This document shows positions 34,977 to 43,467 of a stretch of 64,000 nucleotides of DNA, piece after piece; position 1 is the first letter of the stretch; each line of letters opens with the position of its first letter. Under the pieces are notes generated by a model. The model worked only from the letters and a program-made list of their open reading frames with translations, ran no database searches and was not told where the DNA came from. Location of the stretch: the NCBI GenBank assembly GCA_017577405.1, contig PIUA01000026.1:22483-86482 (forward strand). The letters are read 5' to 3'. A program made the translations under genes and the position numbers. The stretch comes from Bacillota bacterium (lineage in GTDB: Bacteria; Bacillota; Limnochordia; Limnochordales; Limnochordaceae).

Positions 34977-36479
34977 ATGTGGGAGAACCTTGTTGGAGCA
35001 GTCGCGCTGCTGGCTCAACCGCAAGTCATCCTGATCGCGCTCATCTCCGCCGTCTTCGGCATGTTTATGGGTGCCGTCCCTGGCCTCACCGCCACCATGG
35101 GCATGGCCCTCCTGGTCCCCTTCACCTTCTTCATGGACCAGGTGAGCGTGCTGGTCGCCGTCATCTCCATGTCGGGCATGGCCATCTTCGCCGGTGACAT
35201 CCCTGGCACCCTGGTGCGGATCCCCGGCACCCCCTCCAGTGCGGCCTACGTCGATGACGCCTTCATCCTGACCCAGCAGGGCAAGGCAGCCCGAGCTCTC
35301 GGTCTGAACGTGGTGGGCAGCGCCCTGGGCGGGCTCTTCGGCGCGCTCGGCCTGATGCTGGCCGCACCGGCCCTCGCCCGCTTTGCCAGCCGGTTCACCT
35401 CCTTCGAGTACTTCTGGCTGGCCGTGCTGGGCTTGAGCGCCACGGTGGCCGTCTCCCAGGGTTCCGTGGCCAAGAACGGCCTCTCCCTCCTGATCGGCCT
35501 CTTCCTGGCCACCATCGGCATCGACATCACCCTGGGCATCCCCCGCTTCACCTTCGGGAACGTCAACCTCCTGAGCGGCATCAGCTTCATCCCCGCCATG
35601 GTCGGTCTCTTCGGGGTGAGCGAGGTTATCCGGGTCACCATGGAGGAGTTCCAAGGGAAAGAGGCGCCCCAGATCCGCTTCGGTCTGGTGGAGATGATCC
35701 GGAACGCCCTCGACGGCCTCCGGGCGCGGGTGCGTCTCTTCATCCAGTCGGGGCTGACGGGGGTCCTGGTGGGTGCTCTTCCCGGCGCCGGCGCCGACAT
35801 TGCCGCCTGGGTCTCGTACGGCTTCGGTAAGAACACCGCCAAGGAGCCGGAGAAGTTCGGCAAGGGGTCGGAGGAAGCGATCATCTCGGGCACCTCGGCC
35901 AACAACGCAGCCCTGGCGGGCACCTGGATCCCCGCCCTGGTCTTCGGGATCCCCGGCGACTCCATCACCGCCATCCTTCTGGGCGTCCTCATGATGAAGG
36001 GGATCCGGCCGGGGCCGGGCATCTTCGAGAACCAGGGTAACCTGGTCTACGCCATCTACCTGGCCTTCATCCTGGCCAACCTGCTCCTCATCCCCTTGGG
36101 CTGGGTGGCCACCCGGACGGGCCTCCTGATGCTCCGGGTGCCCAAGCGGATCCTGATGCCCTGCATCTTGCTCTTCTGCATTGTGGGCGCCTACGCCATC
36201 AACAACAGCATGTTCGACGTGGGCGTCATGCTGGTCATGGGCATCCTGGGGTATATGCTCCAGCAACTTCAGGTGCCGACGGCCCCCATCGTCTTGGGCC
36301 TCATTCTCGGGCCCCTGATGGAGCAGAACTTCATGATGAGCGTCATCAAGACCCAGGGCTCGCTCGCCATGTTCTTCACCCGGCCCATCAGCGCCGTGCT
36401 CGCCCTGCTCTGCCTGGCTGCGTGGCTCTACCCGCTCTACCGGAAGCGCCGCCAGGCTCGGGCAGCCGCCGCGGCCTGA
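34977..36479 (+). CDS. TTT transporter large membrane subunit (TctA)
   Basis: 500 residues with about 11-12 helices. Conserved TctA motifs: GAVPGLTATMGMALLVPFTF near the N-terminus, IPGTPSSAAY, GALPGAGADIAAWVSYG and its second-half counterpart SANNAALAGTWIPALVFGIPGDSITAILLG. It is the ion-coupled channel of the transporter. It belongs with the upstream tctC and tctB, and a terminator lies between it and the aldolase gene. A paralogue is encoded at 45621-47123 on the other strand. Confidence 0.93.
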   Translation: MWENLVGAVALLAQPQVILIALISAVFGMFMGAVPGLTATMGMALLVPFTFFMDQVSVLVAVISMSGMAIFAGDIPGTLVRIPGTPSSAAYVDDAFILTQQGKAARALGLNVVGSALGGLFGALGLMLAAPALARFASRFTSFEYFWLAVLGLSATVAVSQGSVAKNGLSLLIGLFLATIGIDITLGIPRFTFGNVNLLSGISFIPAMVGLFGVSEVIRVTMEEFQGKEAPQIRFGLVEMIRNALDGLRARVRLFIQSGLTGVLVGALPGAGADIAAWVSYGFGKNTAKEPEKFGKGSEEAIISGTSANNAALAGTWIPALVFGIPGDSITAILLGVLMMKGIRPGPGIFENQGNLVYAIYLAFILANLLLIPLGWVATRTGLLMLRVPKRILMPCILLFCIVGAYAINNSMFDVGVMLVMGILGYMLQQLQVPTAPIVLGLILGPLMEQNFMMSVIKTQGSLAMFFTRPISAVLALLCLAAWLYPLYRKRRQARAAAAA

Positions 36480-36499
36480 CCTGCCGGTGGACGTGGCCC

Positions 36500-36542
36500 G
36501 CAGCGGCAGGGCTCCTGCGTCGCCCTGCCGCTGCTTCTTCTC
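36500..36542 (+). terminator. Terminator between tctA and the aldolase gene
   Basis: GCAGCGGCAGGG (36500-36511) pairs with CCCTGCCGCTGC (36523-36534), an 11-base loop between them, then TTCTTCTC. It may be partial, allowing some read-through into the KDPG aldolase gene. Confidence 0.7.
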
Positions 36543-36570
36543 AGCTTGAACCATCGAGGAGGCGATGACG

Positions 36571-37215
36571 ATGGGACGGGCAGCGACCGTCCAGAAGATG
36601 ATCGAGGTCGGGGTGGTCCCCATTGTGCGGGTCAACTCGGAAGAGGTCGCCCTGCGGGTGTGCGAGGCCGTCTTGGAGGCAGGCGTGAAGACCATTGAGG
36701 TCACCTTCACCGTCCCCCGGGCCGCCCGGGTGATCGAAACCCTGAGGGACCGTTACCCTGAGCTGATGGTGGGCGCGGGCACGGTCCACGACGCCGCGGC
36801 GGCTCGTCAGGCGGTGGATGCGGGCGCCCAGTACATCCTGAGCGCCGGCCTGGTGCCCGAGGTGATCTCCACCGGGCACCTCTACGGGCTCCCGGTGGTT
36901 CCGGGCGTCTTCACCGCCACCGAAGCGATCCGGGCGTTGCAGCTGGGCGCGGACATCCTCAAGCTCTTCCCCGCGTCCCTGGGTGGCCCCAAGTACCTGA
37001 AGGCCCTGCGGGCCCCCATGCCCCAGGCCACCTGGTGCCCCACGGGCGGCGTGGCCTTGGAGAACCTGCACGAGTGGGCCCGGGCCGGGGCGGCCATGAT
37101 CGGTGTGGGGAGCCCCCTGCTCCAGGATGTGGCCGAAACGGGTGATTATCAGGGCCTCACCCGGCGGGCCAAGCAGTTCCTGGAAGGCTGGCACGCGGCC
37201 CGTCAGCAGGCGTAA
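36571..37215 (+). CDS. eda: 2-keto-3-deoxy-6-phosphogluconate (KDPG) aldolase
   Basis: 214 residues. ATG 36571 is eight bases after AGGAGG (36557-36562), better than ATG 36565. VGVVPIVRVNSEE, KTIEVTFTVPRA, VGAGTVHDA, FVVPGVFTATEA-type wording, ILKLFPAS (Schiff-base Lys) and PTGGVALENLHEW are all standard. It splits KDPG into pyruvate and glyceraldehyde-3-phosphate, completing the path opened by the KDG kinase on the other strand. A strong terminator follows. Confidence 0.94.
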   Translation: MGRAATVQKMIEVGVVPIVRVNSEEVALRVCEAVLEAGVKTIEVTFTVPRAARVIETLRDRYPELMVGAGTVHDAAAARQAVDAGAQYILSAGLVPEVISTGHLYGLPVVPGVFTATEAIRALQLGADILKLFPASLGGPKYLKALRAPMPQATWCPTGGVALENLHEWARAGAAMIGVGSPLLQDVAETGDYQGLTRRAKQFLEGWHAARQQA

Positions 37216-37261
37216 GCCCGACCAACCCGTTCAACGAAGCCATATCTGGTGCACCGAAGGC

Positions 37262-37291
37262 CCCGCGGGCGGCAGCGCCCGCGGGATTTTT
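37262..37291 (+). terminator. Rho-independent terminator after eda
   Basis: CCCGCGGGCG (37262-37271) pairs perfectly with CGCCCGCGGG (37276-37285) around GCAG, followed by ATTTTT. This is the clearest terminator in the window and ends the KDG locus. Confidence 0.9.
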
Positions 37292-37419
37292 GTCAACAGG
37301 ACATCCTCTGGTCACCGAAAACCCGGCCGCCTGTTGACCAGGATCGGGGCGGTGGCCCCGAATCCGTTATCATGAACAAACGCGGGTTCGCTCTGGAGGA
37401 GAATGAGGAGGTGGAGCGG

Positions 37420-37557
37420 ATGCAGCGAGTGCGTGGTCTGATCTGGGTTCTCGTTCTCTCTGGGGCGCTGGTCCTCCTGGCCGTCCCGGCTTCCGCCGGA
37501 AAAGCGCCGCCCTGTCCCCCCGTTCCCACGCCAGCGACCGTGGTGGTGAACCGGTAA
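37420..37557 (+). CDS. Small exported peptide of unknown function
   Basis: 45 residues from ATG 37420, seven bases after AGGAGG (37407-37412). Residues 1-26 are a textbook signal peptide: MQRVRG, a long hydrophobic core WVLVLSGALVLLAV, and a PASAG cleavage site. That leaves a mature peptide of about 19 residues rich in Pro with one Cys (KAPPCPPVPTP). An in-frame upstream ATG at 37372 is possible but lacks a ribosome site. I do not recognise a family. It stands alone between a terminator and the peptide ABC genes; a small signal or cell-wall peptide is a guess. Confidence 0.5.
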   Translation: MQRVRGLIWVLVLSGALVLLAVPASAGKAPPCPPVPTPATVVVNR

Positions 37558-37772
37558 AGCCAGCTGCTGGCCATGAGGCCCCCAGGCGAACCCGCGTCCT
37601 TCTCCATCGTCTTCTTTCAGACCCGTCTCCCCTTTTGGAGGAGTGACTCCATCGAGCGGCGAACCTCCCTGCCATCACCAGTCTGGCCGGGCGCTGGCTG
37701 CCGCCCCGACACCCCCCATCGGTCCACCCACTCCCCCTGGCCCGGCCTTCCGCGCAAGGAGGGTTCCCCAAG

Positions 37773-39416
37773 GTGGCAGGTTCCGTCAACCGCCGGCACG
37801 CGCAAGGAGCGCCCCACCTGCATGCCTGCCCGCGGGGGCGCTCGGCTGCCCTGCTCGTTGCCTGCAGCCTCCTGCTCTTCGCCCTGACCTTCGCCCCCGC
37901 CAGGGCGGCGGGAGACTTCCGCTACCCCATCGCCGCCGATCCGGAGCACCTGAACCCCTTCCGCTCCACCACCGTCGCCACCCGAACGGTCCTGATCCAG
38001 GTCTACGAACCGCTGGTCACCTTTGATCCCCAAACGGGCGGGCTGAAGCCTGAGCTGGCCGAACGCTGGGAGGTCTCGGAAGACGGCCTCACCTACACCT
38101 TCCATCTCCGGAAGGGCGTCCGCTTCCACCAGGTGCCCGGGGTGGTCTACGACGACCCCGAGGTGACCGCGGAGGACTGGATCTGGTCCTTCGAGATGTT
38201 CCTCAGCGGCGATACCGCCATCTCCGAACACCCCGAGTACCTGGAGGCGGTGAAGGGCGCCCGGGCCTTCACCGCGGGCGAGGCGGACCGGGTGGAGGGT
38301 GTGCGGGCCTTGGACCCCTACACCTTGGAAGTGACCCTGGAGGAGCCCAACCACCGCTTCCTCTTCGACCTGATCAACGTCTACGTGGTCCCCCGGGAGG
38401 CGTATGAGCAGCTGGGCAGCCGCTTCTCCCAGGTCCCGGTGGGCACCGGTCCCTTCCTCTTCCACGAGTGGCTCCGGGACGACCACATCACGCTGGTGAA
38501 GAACCCCGACTACTGGGAGCCCGGCCTGCCCAAGCTGGACAGCATCACCTACGTCAACGTCCCCGACGCCACCACCCAGCTCTTCCAGTACCGTCAGGAT
38601 GCCCTCCACGTCCTCCTCGACTTCCCCACGGGCCAGGTGGCCGCGCTCCGGCAAGAGTTCGCGGATGAGTACGTGGAGATCCCCGGTCTCAACCTGCGCT
38701 ACCTGGGCTTCAAGTGGACCTCCGGTCCCTTCAAGGACAACCGGGCCCTGAGGCTTGCGGTGGCCCACGCCCTCGATCAGGAGACCATTTGGAACGTGCT
38801 GATGGAAGGCGCCCGCTTCCCGGCCCACCAGGGGGTCTTGCCCCCAGCCATGCCCGCGGCCGACGTGGAGGGCTACCGCTACGACCCTGAGCTGGCCCGC
38901 CAGTACCTGGCGGAAGCGGGCTACCCCAACGGCCAGGGCCTGGAGCCCATCACCTACTACTACTTCGCCTCGGCCGCTGCCGAGCCGTACCACGCGGCCA
39001 TCCAGGCCATGCTGGCCGAGGTGGGGATCCCCATCGTCCTCCGCTCCGAGGACAACACCACCTACTGGACCCGGGTGGGGGACGACGACGTCCACCTCTT
39101 CTTGAGCGGCTGGAGCGCGGACTTCCTCGACCCGAGCGAGGTCTTCAACTACCTCTTCTACCAGGGGCGGGACGATACCAACTACAGCAACCCTGAGGTG
39201 GACGCCCTCATCGCCCGGGCCACCGCCATCACCGACGATGCCGAACGGAACGCGCTCTACCGCCAGATTCACCAGATGATCTTGGAGGACGTACCGATGG
39301 TGCCCCTCTCCTACAGCAAGGTGATGGCGCTGGTCAAGCCGTACGTGAAGGACTTCTTCCTCTCCCCGGCCGGGGCGTACCGGGTGCCGATGAAGTACGT
39401 CGCTCTGGAACGCTGA
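37773..39416 (+). CDS. Peptide/nickel-type ABC transporter binding protein (family 5)
   Basis: 547 residues from GTG 37773 (AAGGAGGG upstream). The signal peptide core is at about 25-45. The SBP family 5 opening reads PIAADPEHLNPFRSTT; LKPELAERWEVSEDGLTYTFHLRKGVRFH and GTGPFLFHEWLRDDHITLVKNPDYW are standard DppA/OppA phrases. It binds oligopeptides or other substrates of Dpp/Opp importers. It starts the operon with two permeases; no ATPase genes follow. The 215 bases before it show no gene or clear promoter. Confidence 0.9.
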   Translation: MAGSVNRRHAQGAPHLHACPRGRSAALLVACSLLLFALTFAPARAAGDFRYPIAADPEHLNPFRSTTVATRTVLIQVYEPLVTFDPQTGGLKPELAERWEVSEDGLTYTFHLRKGVRFHQVPGVVYDDPEVTAEDWIWSFEMFLSGDTAISEHPEYLEAVKGARAFTAGEADRVEGVRALDPYTLEVTLEEPNHRFLFDLINVYVVPREAYEQLGSRFSQVPVGTGPFLFHEWLRDDHITLVKNPDYWEPGLPKLDSITYVNVPDATTQLFQYRQDALHVLLDFPTGQVAALRQEFADEYVEIPGLNLRYLGFKWTSGPFKDNRALRLAVAHALDQETIWNVLMEGARFPAHQGVLPPAMPAADVEGYRYDPELARQYLAEAGYPNGQGLEPITYYYFASAAAEPYHAAIQAMLAEVGIPIVLRSEDNTTYWTRVGDDDVHLFLSGWSADFLDPSEVFNYLFYQGRDDTNYSNPEVDALIARATAITDDAERNALYRQIHQMILEDVPMVPLSYSKVMALVKPYVKDFFLSPAGAYRVPMKYVALER

Positions 39417-39529
39417 CCGTGGGGCGGGAGCCGGGCGAGAGGCCGGCTCCCGCCGCCCCACCCTGCTTCTGGGCAAGGCGAGGGTGGACGCTCGCGGGAA
39501 ACCCACCGAGGATGGGAAGGTGAACCACC

Positions 39530-40474
39530 GTGACCCGCTACGTGATCCGCCGCCTGCTCTTGGCCATCCCCACCCTCCTGGGGGTCTTCACCATCATCTT
39601 CATCCTGGCCTACCTGATGCCGGGGGACCCGGTCCGGGCCGTCATGGGCGAGAGCTACCGCCGGGCCGATCCGGCCACCATTGAGCGGGTGCGGGAACGC
39701 TTGGGGCTCAACGATCCCTGGTTCGTCCAGTATGGCCGGTTTCTGGGCCGCCTGGTCCGGGGGGATCTGGGCACCTCCTACGTGCTGGACCAGCCGGTGG
39801 CCGAGGTGATCAGCTACCGCTTCCCCCGCACCCTCCAGCTGATGGCGGGGGCCATGGTGGCCGCGCTGCTGATAGGGCTTCCCGCCGGCATCCTGGCCGC
39901 GGAGCGCCAGTACACCTGGGTGGACCACACCCTCATGTTCTTCGCTCTGGTCGGGGTGGCCATGCCCGTCTTCTGGCAGGGGATCCTGGCCAAGATGTTC
40001 CTCACCCAGGACACCTACGGGATCGCCCTTTTCCCCGTGGCCGGCTACGGCGACGGCGCCCTGATCTACATGGTCCTTCCCTCCCTGGTGCTGGGGACCC
40101 ACCTGTCGGCCACCATCGCCCGCATCACCCGCTCCTCCATGCTCGAGGTGAAACCCCAGCCGTACATGGTCACCGCGGTGGCCAAGGGGCTCCACCGCTG
40201 GCGGGTGGTGTTGGTCCACCAGCTGAAGAACGCGCTCATCCCGGTGGTGACCGTGGTCGGCCTGGACGTGGGGTACCTCTTGGGCGGCTCGGTGGTGACG
40301 GAGACCATCTTCAACTGGCCGGGCCTGGGCCGCGCAGTGGTGACGGCCATCAACCGCCGGGACACCCCGGTGATCCTAGGGACCTTGGTCTTCGGCGCGC
40401 TCATCTTCGTCACCGTCAACCTGGTGGTGGACCTGGTCTACGCGCTGATCAACCCCCGGATCCGGTATGAGTGA
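39530..40474 (+). CDS. Peptide-type ABC transporter permease (DppB)
   Basis: 314 residues from GTG 39530. It opens MTRYVIRRLLLAIPTLLGVFTIIFIL, the typical DppB first helix. RVRERLGLNDPWFVQYGRFLGRLVRGDLGTSY follows, then the EAA-like loop, and the C-terminal WPGLGRAVVTAINRRDTPVILG and NPRIRYE. It forms half of the channel with the DppC-type protein, whose start overlaps its stop by eight bases. Confidence 0.92.
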   Translation: MTRYVIRRLLLAIPTLLGVFTIIFILAYLMPGDPVRAVMGESYRRADPATIERVRERLGLNDPWFVQYGRFLGRLVRGDLGTSYVLDQPVAEVISYRFPRTLQLMAGAMVAALLIGLPAGILAAERQYTWVDHTLMFFALVGVAMPVFWQGILAKMFLTQDTYGIALFPVAGYGDGALIYMVLPSLVLGTHLSATIARITRSSMLEVKPQPYMVTAVAKGLHRWRVVLVHQLKNALIPVVTVVGLDVGYLLGGSVVTETIFNWPGLGRAVVTAINRRDTPVILGTLVFGALIFVTVNLVVDLVYALINPRIRYE

Positions 40475-41402
40475 CCCGAAGGAGCGGATTCCCGTGCAGA
40501 ACATCCTGGTCCAGCAGGCCCGCACCTCCCAGGGCGACGAGCTCTCCGGACCCGCCAACGCCGCCCGGTTCTGGCGGACCTTCCGGCGCCACCGGCTGGG
40601 GCTGGTGGGCTTGGTCATCGTGGGCACCATGGTCCTCGCGGCGGTGGGCGCCCCCTACCTCGCGCCGGCCGATCCCCTGGCCCAGGACATCCTCCGGGCC
40701 CGCCTCCAGCCGCCCTCGGCCGCCCACCCCCTGGGGACCGATGAGCTGGGCCGGGATCTCCTGAGCCGGCTCATCTACGGAGCCCGCATCTCCCTCACCA
40801 TCGGCCTCCTGGCCGAGGGGACCGCCCTCCTCATCGGGTCCGTCATCGGAGCTCTGGCCGGCTTCCTGGGCGGGCGGGTGGACGATCTGCTCATGCGGAT
40901 CACCGAGATCTTCATGGCCATCCCCTCTCTGCTCTTCCTCATCGCGGTGGTGGCCATTCTGGAGCCCAACGTCGTCACCATCGCCCTCGCCCTGGGTGTC
41001 ATCGGCTGGCCCAGCGAGGCCCGGGTCATGCGGAGCCAGGTTCTGGCGGTAAAGAACCTGGAGTACGTCACCGCCGCCCATGCCCTAGGCCTCCGCCCCT
41101 ACCAGGTGCTCCTCCGCCACATCCTCCCCAACGCCCTCAGCCCCATGATCGTCGTTGGCACCCTGGGGATCGCCGGGGCCATCCTCACCGAGGCCACCTT
41201 AAGCTTCTTGGGGCTGGGCATCCAGCAGCCCATCCCCAGCTGGGGCACCATGGTGTACACGGGGCAGAACTACATCTTCACCGCCTGGTGGTACGCGGTC
41301 TTCCCCGGACTGGCCATCATGCTCACGGTCCTGGGCTTCAACTTTGTGGGGGATGCCCTCCGGGACGCCCTGGATCCCAACCGGGTGACCCAGCGGACGT
41401 AG
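40467..41402 (+). CDS. Peptide-type ABC transporter permease (DppC)
   Basis: 311 residues starting at ATG 40467 inside the dppB end. A cytoplasmic N-terminus ends in FWRTFRRHRLGLVGLVIVG, followed by HPLGTDELGRDLLSRLIYGARISLTIG, the EAA loop GLRPYQVLLRHILPNALSPMIV, and FNFVGDALRDALDPN. All are DppC landmarks. No DppD or DppF ATPase is encoded next to it, so it must share ATPases from another locus. Confidence 0.92.
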   Translation: MSDPKERIPVQNILVQQARTSQGDELSGPANAARFWRTFRRHRLGLVGLVIVGTMVLAAVGAPYLAPADPLAQDILRARLQPPSAAHPLGTDELGRDLLSRLIYGARISLTIGLLAEGTALLIGSVIGALAGFLGGRVDDLLMRITEIFMAIPSLLFLIAVVAILEPNVVTIALALGVIGWPSEARVMRSQVLAVKNLEYVTAAHALGLRPYQVLLRHILPNALSPMIVVGTLGIAGAILTEATLSFLGLGIQQPIPSWGTMVYTGQNYIFTAWWYAVFPGLAIMLTVLGFNFVGDALRDALDPNRVTQRT

Positions 41403-41567
41403 GGGCGACGGGCGCCGCCGGGGCCAACCGGCCACCAACAAATTCCTGGGTGAGGCGCTCGGGAGCCAGGAACATAACCCTTGCCCGGGGAAGACAGGCT
41501 GGGCATGGGGGGACTCCTGGGCGGCCGCTCAGGGGATCACCGCCCAGCGCATCCAGGAGGGATGGCC

Positions 41568-41945
41568 GTGAAGTGGCTCAATCTAGACGACGCCGTTTTG
41601 GTCAACCTGGGACAGGTGACCTCCATTGAGGTCCTGCCGTCCCAAGAGGATGAGGAGGGCGAAGAAGAGGGCCTCCTTCAGATCGCTCTGAGCGAGACCG
41701 CCAGCGGGATCGACCTGGCTGTCGCCCATTTCCCCTCGTTCGAGGACGCCCAGGCGGAGTACGCCCGCATCAAGTCCTGGCTGGCTACGGATGAGGTGGT
41801 GCACACGGTCTCCGCGCCGGCGTGGGTGATGCCCTCACCCCACGATCACGAGGACGATCTGGACGAGTACGACGATGAGTATGACGACTACGATGACGAG
41901 TACGAGGAGGAGTACGACGAGGACTTCGACGAGGAGGAGGATTAG
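41568..41945 (+). CDS. Unknown protein with a long Asp/Glu/Tyr tail
   Basis: 125 residues from GTG 41568, seven bases after AGGAGG; the ATG at 41562 is too close. The N-terminal half (1-90) looks like a small alpha/beta fold: MKWLNLDDAVLVNLGQVTSIEV, then HFPSFEDAQAEYARIKSWL. From about 98 the tail is almost only Asp, Glu and Tyr in a loose DDEY/DEEY repeat of about 28 residues. Such tails bind basic proteins or divalent cations. No family is recognised. It follows the dpp permeases after 165 bases and may be separately transcribed. Confidence 0.7.
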   Translation: MKWLNLDDAVLVNLGQVTSIEVLPSQEDEEGEEEGLLQIALSETASGIDLAVAHFPSFEDAQAEYARIKSWLATDEVVHTVSAPAWVMPSPHDHEDDLDEYDDEYDDYDDEYEEEYDEDFDEEED

Positions 41946-42077
41946 GCCCTCCCCTCGGGGTCCCTCGACGGCCGGGGCCGGAAGGCTCGTCCCACCAGCC
42001 CAACCCCACCGCTCCATCCGTCAGGGCTGCCTGGCCCTGGGTGCTGTTCTGCTGGTGGGTCCTGTCGTGGGCGAGCC

Positions 42078-42815
42078 TTATCCGGCCCCTGGCCCGCGCG
42101 CCCGTGCCTCACGGTCCTCGCCCATCGTGAAGCCCTTCGCCTCCTGACCCTCCCACGCCTCGCAGGCCAAGGTCCAGAGAGCTTGAGGCGTCCAGCCCAC
42201 CAGCGAAGGAAGGACGGCCACCCCCTGGGGAAAGGCTTCCCCTTCGGTGACGGGGTTGGGCACCACGACACACCGCATGCCGGCGGCCAGGGCGGCCCGG
42301 GCCCCGTGGACCGAATCCTCCACCACCAGGGCCTGGGCAGGCTCGATCCCAAGGCGGCGGGCCGCTTCGAGGAAGAGGTCGGGCGCCGGTTTCACCTGGG
42401 CCACATCGTCCGCGGTGGCCCGAACGGGGATGGCGCCGGCCAGGCCCACCTGCTCTAGGCGGGCATCCACCCAGGCCCGGGGAGAGCTGGAGGCCACCGC
42501 CAGGAGAAGCTGCTCTGCTTGGGCCGCGTGGACCAGCTCCACCACCCCGGGGCGGGGTCCGAGCTGCCGCACCTCGTGGGCGGCCAGGGCGTCCGCCTCT
42601 GCCTCCACCTGAGCCCGGTCCACAGCCTGCCCCAGCTGGTGGGCCAGGTAGGCCACCGGATCGAACCGGGCCTGCGAGGAGCCCACCGCTTTCAGCCACT
42701 CCTCCTGGGGCAGCCGGGCGCCCCGCCGCCGGTAGACCTCCTCCCAGGCCCGGAAGATGGCCGTCTCCGTGTCCACGATGGTGCCGTCCAGGTCCAGGAC
42801 CAAGGCGCGCAGCAT
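42078..42815 (-). CDS. HAD-superfamily hydrolase, beta-phosphoglucomutase-like
   Basis: 245 residues from ATG 42815 (GGAGGAGAGG upstream). Motif I ALVLDLDGTIVDTET has the nucleophile and acid Asp pair. Motif II is AVASSSPRAWVD, motif III Lys in QVKPAPDLFLEAA and motif IV VVEDSVHGARAALAAGM. The cap domain lies between motifs I and II. The EDSxxG wording fits the beta-phosphoglucomutase/sugar phosphatase branch (GS1-like, YcjU). The C-terminal 25 residues are unrelated extension. The substrate is not determined. Confidence 0.83.
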   Translation of the reverse strand: MLRALVLDLDGTIVDTETAIFRAWEEVYRRRGARLPQEEWLKAVGSSQARFDPVAYLAHQLGQAVDRAQVEAEADALAAHEVRQLGPRPGVVELVHAAQAEQLLLAVASSSPRAWVDARLEQVGLAGAIPVRATADDVAQVKPAPDLFLEAARRLGIEPAQALVVEDSVHGARAALAAGMRCVVVPNPVTEGEAFPQGVAVLPSLVGWTPQALWTLACEAWEGQEAKGFTMGEDREARARGPGAG

Positions 42816-42916
42816 GACCTCTCCTCCCACATCCGTTGCCGCAACGTCTGCTCCCAACTGGCCTTGGTCAGGTTCGCAGGGGGCCTGCAGGATCCCTCCT
42901 CCTGGGCCGATGCGCC

Positions 42917-43267
42917 TCACGAGGTGGGCTCGGGCCAGAGGCGGTAGGCGCCCCGGGGTGTCCGCAGCTCCAGACGGCCTTGCTGGAGGCGGTACTGGTC
43001 CTGGGTGGTCAAGGGGATCTCGAAGGTGGCTCCCGGCAGGCTGGCCTGGGGGGCGCCCGGCTCAGGCTCGACGGTGCCGGCCCCGTGGAGTTCGAGCACG
43101 TAGTGGCCCACGTAGTCGTCGATGCTCTCGTTCTTGACATACCGGACCCGGTCCAGCTCTAAGGTCACCTGGTCCCGGTTCCCCTGCTCCTCCTTCTCCA
43201 CCCGGATGGTCCGCCCCCGCCAGCCTTGGAGCACCTGGTCCAGCTCCTTGATGGATAGGTCAGCCAT
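42917..43267 (-). CDS. Conserved-looking protein of unknown function
   Basis: 116 residues from ATG 43267, which has GGAGGTGACC upstream, so expression is believable. The protein is predicted mostly beta-strand, without signal peptide, membrane helix or Cys. It has alternating charged strands such as RTIRVEKEEQ and DQVTLELDRVRYV, and ends RTPRGAYRLWPEPTS. I do not recognise the family. It lies 101 bases before the HAD hydrolase gene on the same strand and diverges from the nucleotidase gene. Confidence 0.65.
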   Translation of the reverse strand: MADLSIKELDQVLQGWRGRTIRVEKEEQGNRDQVTLELDRVRYVKNESIDDYVGHYVLELHGAGTVEPEPGAPQASLPGATFEIPLTTQDQYRLQQGRLELRTPRGAYRLWPEPTS

Positions 43268-43467
43268 GGGGTCACCTCCGTCGTCAGCATGCCTTCCGGG
43301 ACGCCCCCTCATGAGCCGTCAAGGGCGTGGGCAGGAAGGCTTCTTGGAGACAAGAATGGTTCCCCTGGCAGGCCGGGCGGCCCGAGCACCCCGCGGGCGG
43401 CCGCCCTGGCTACAACCCGGAGGATCTGAGGATCAGGGATCTGAGCACCTAAGGAGGGAGTCTTCCG

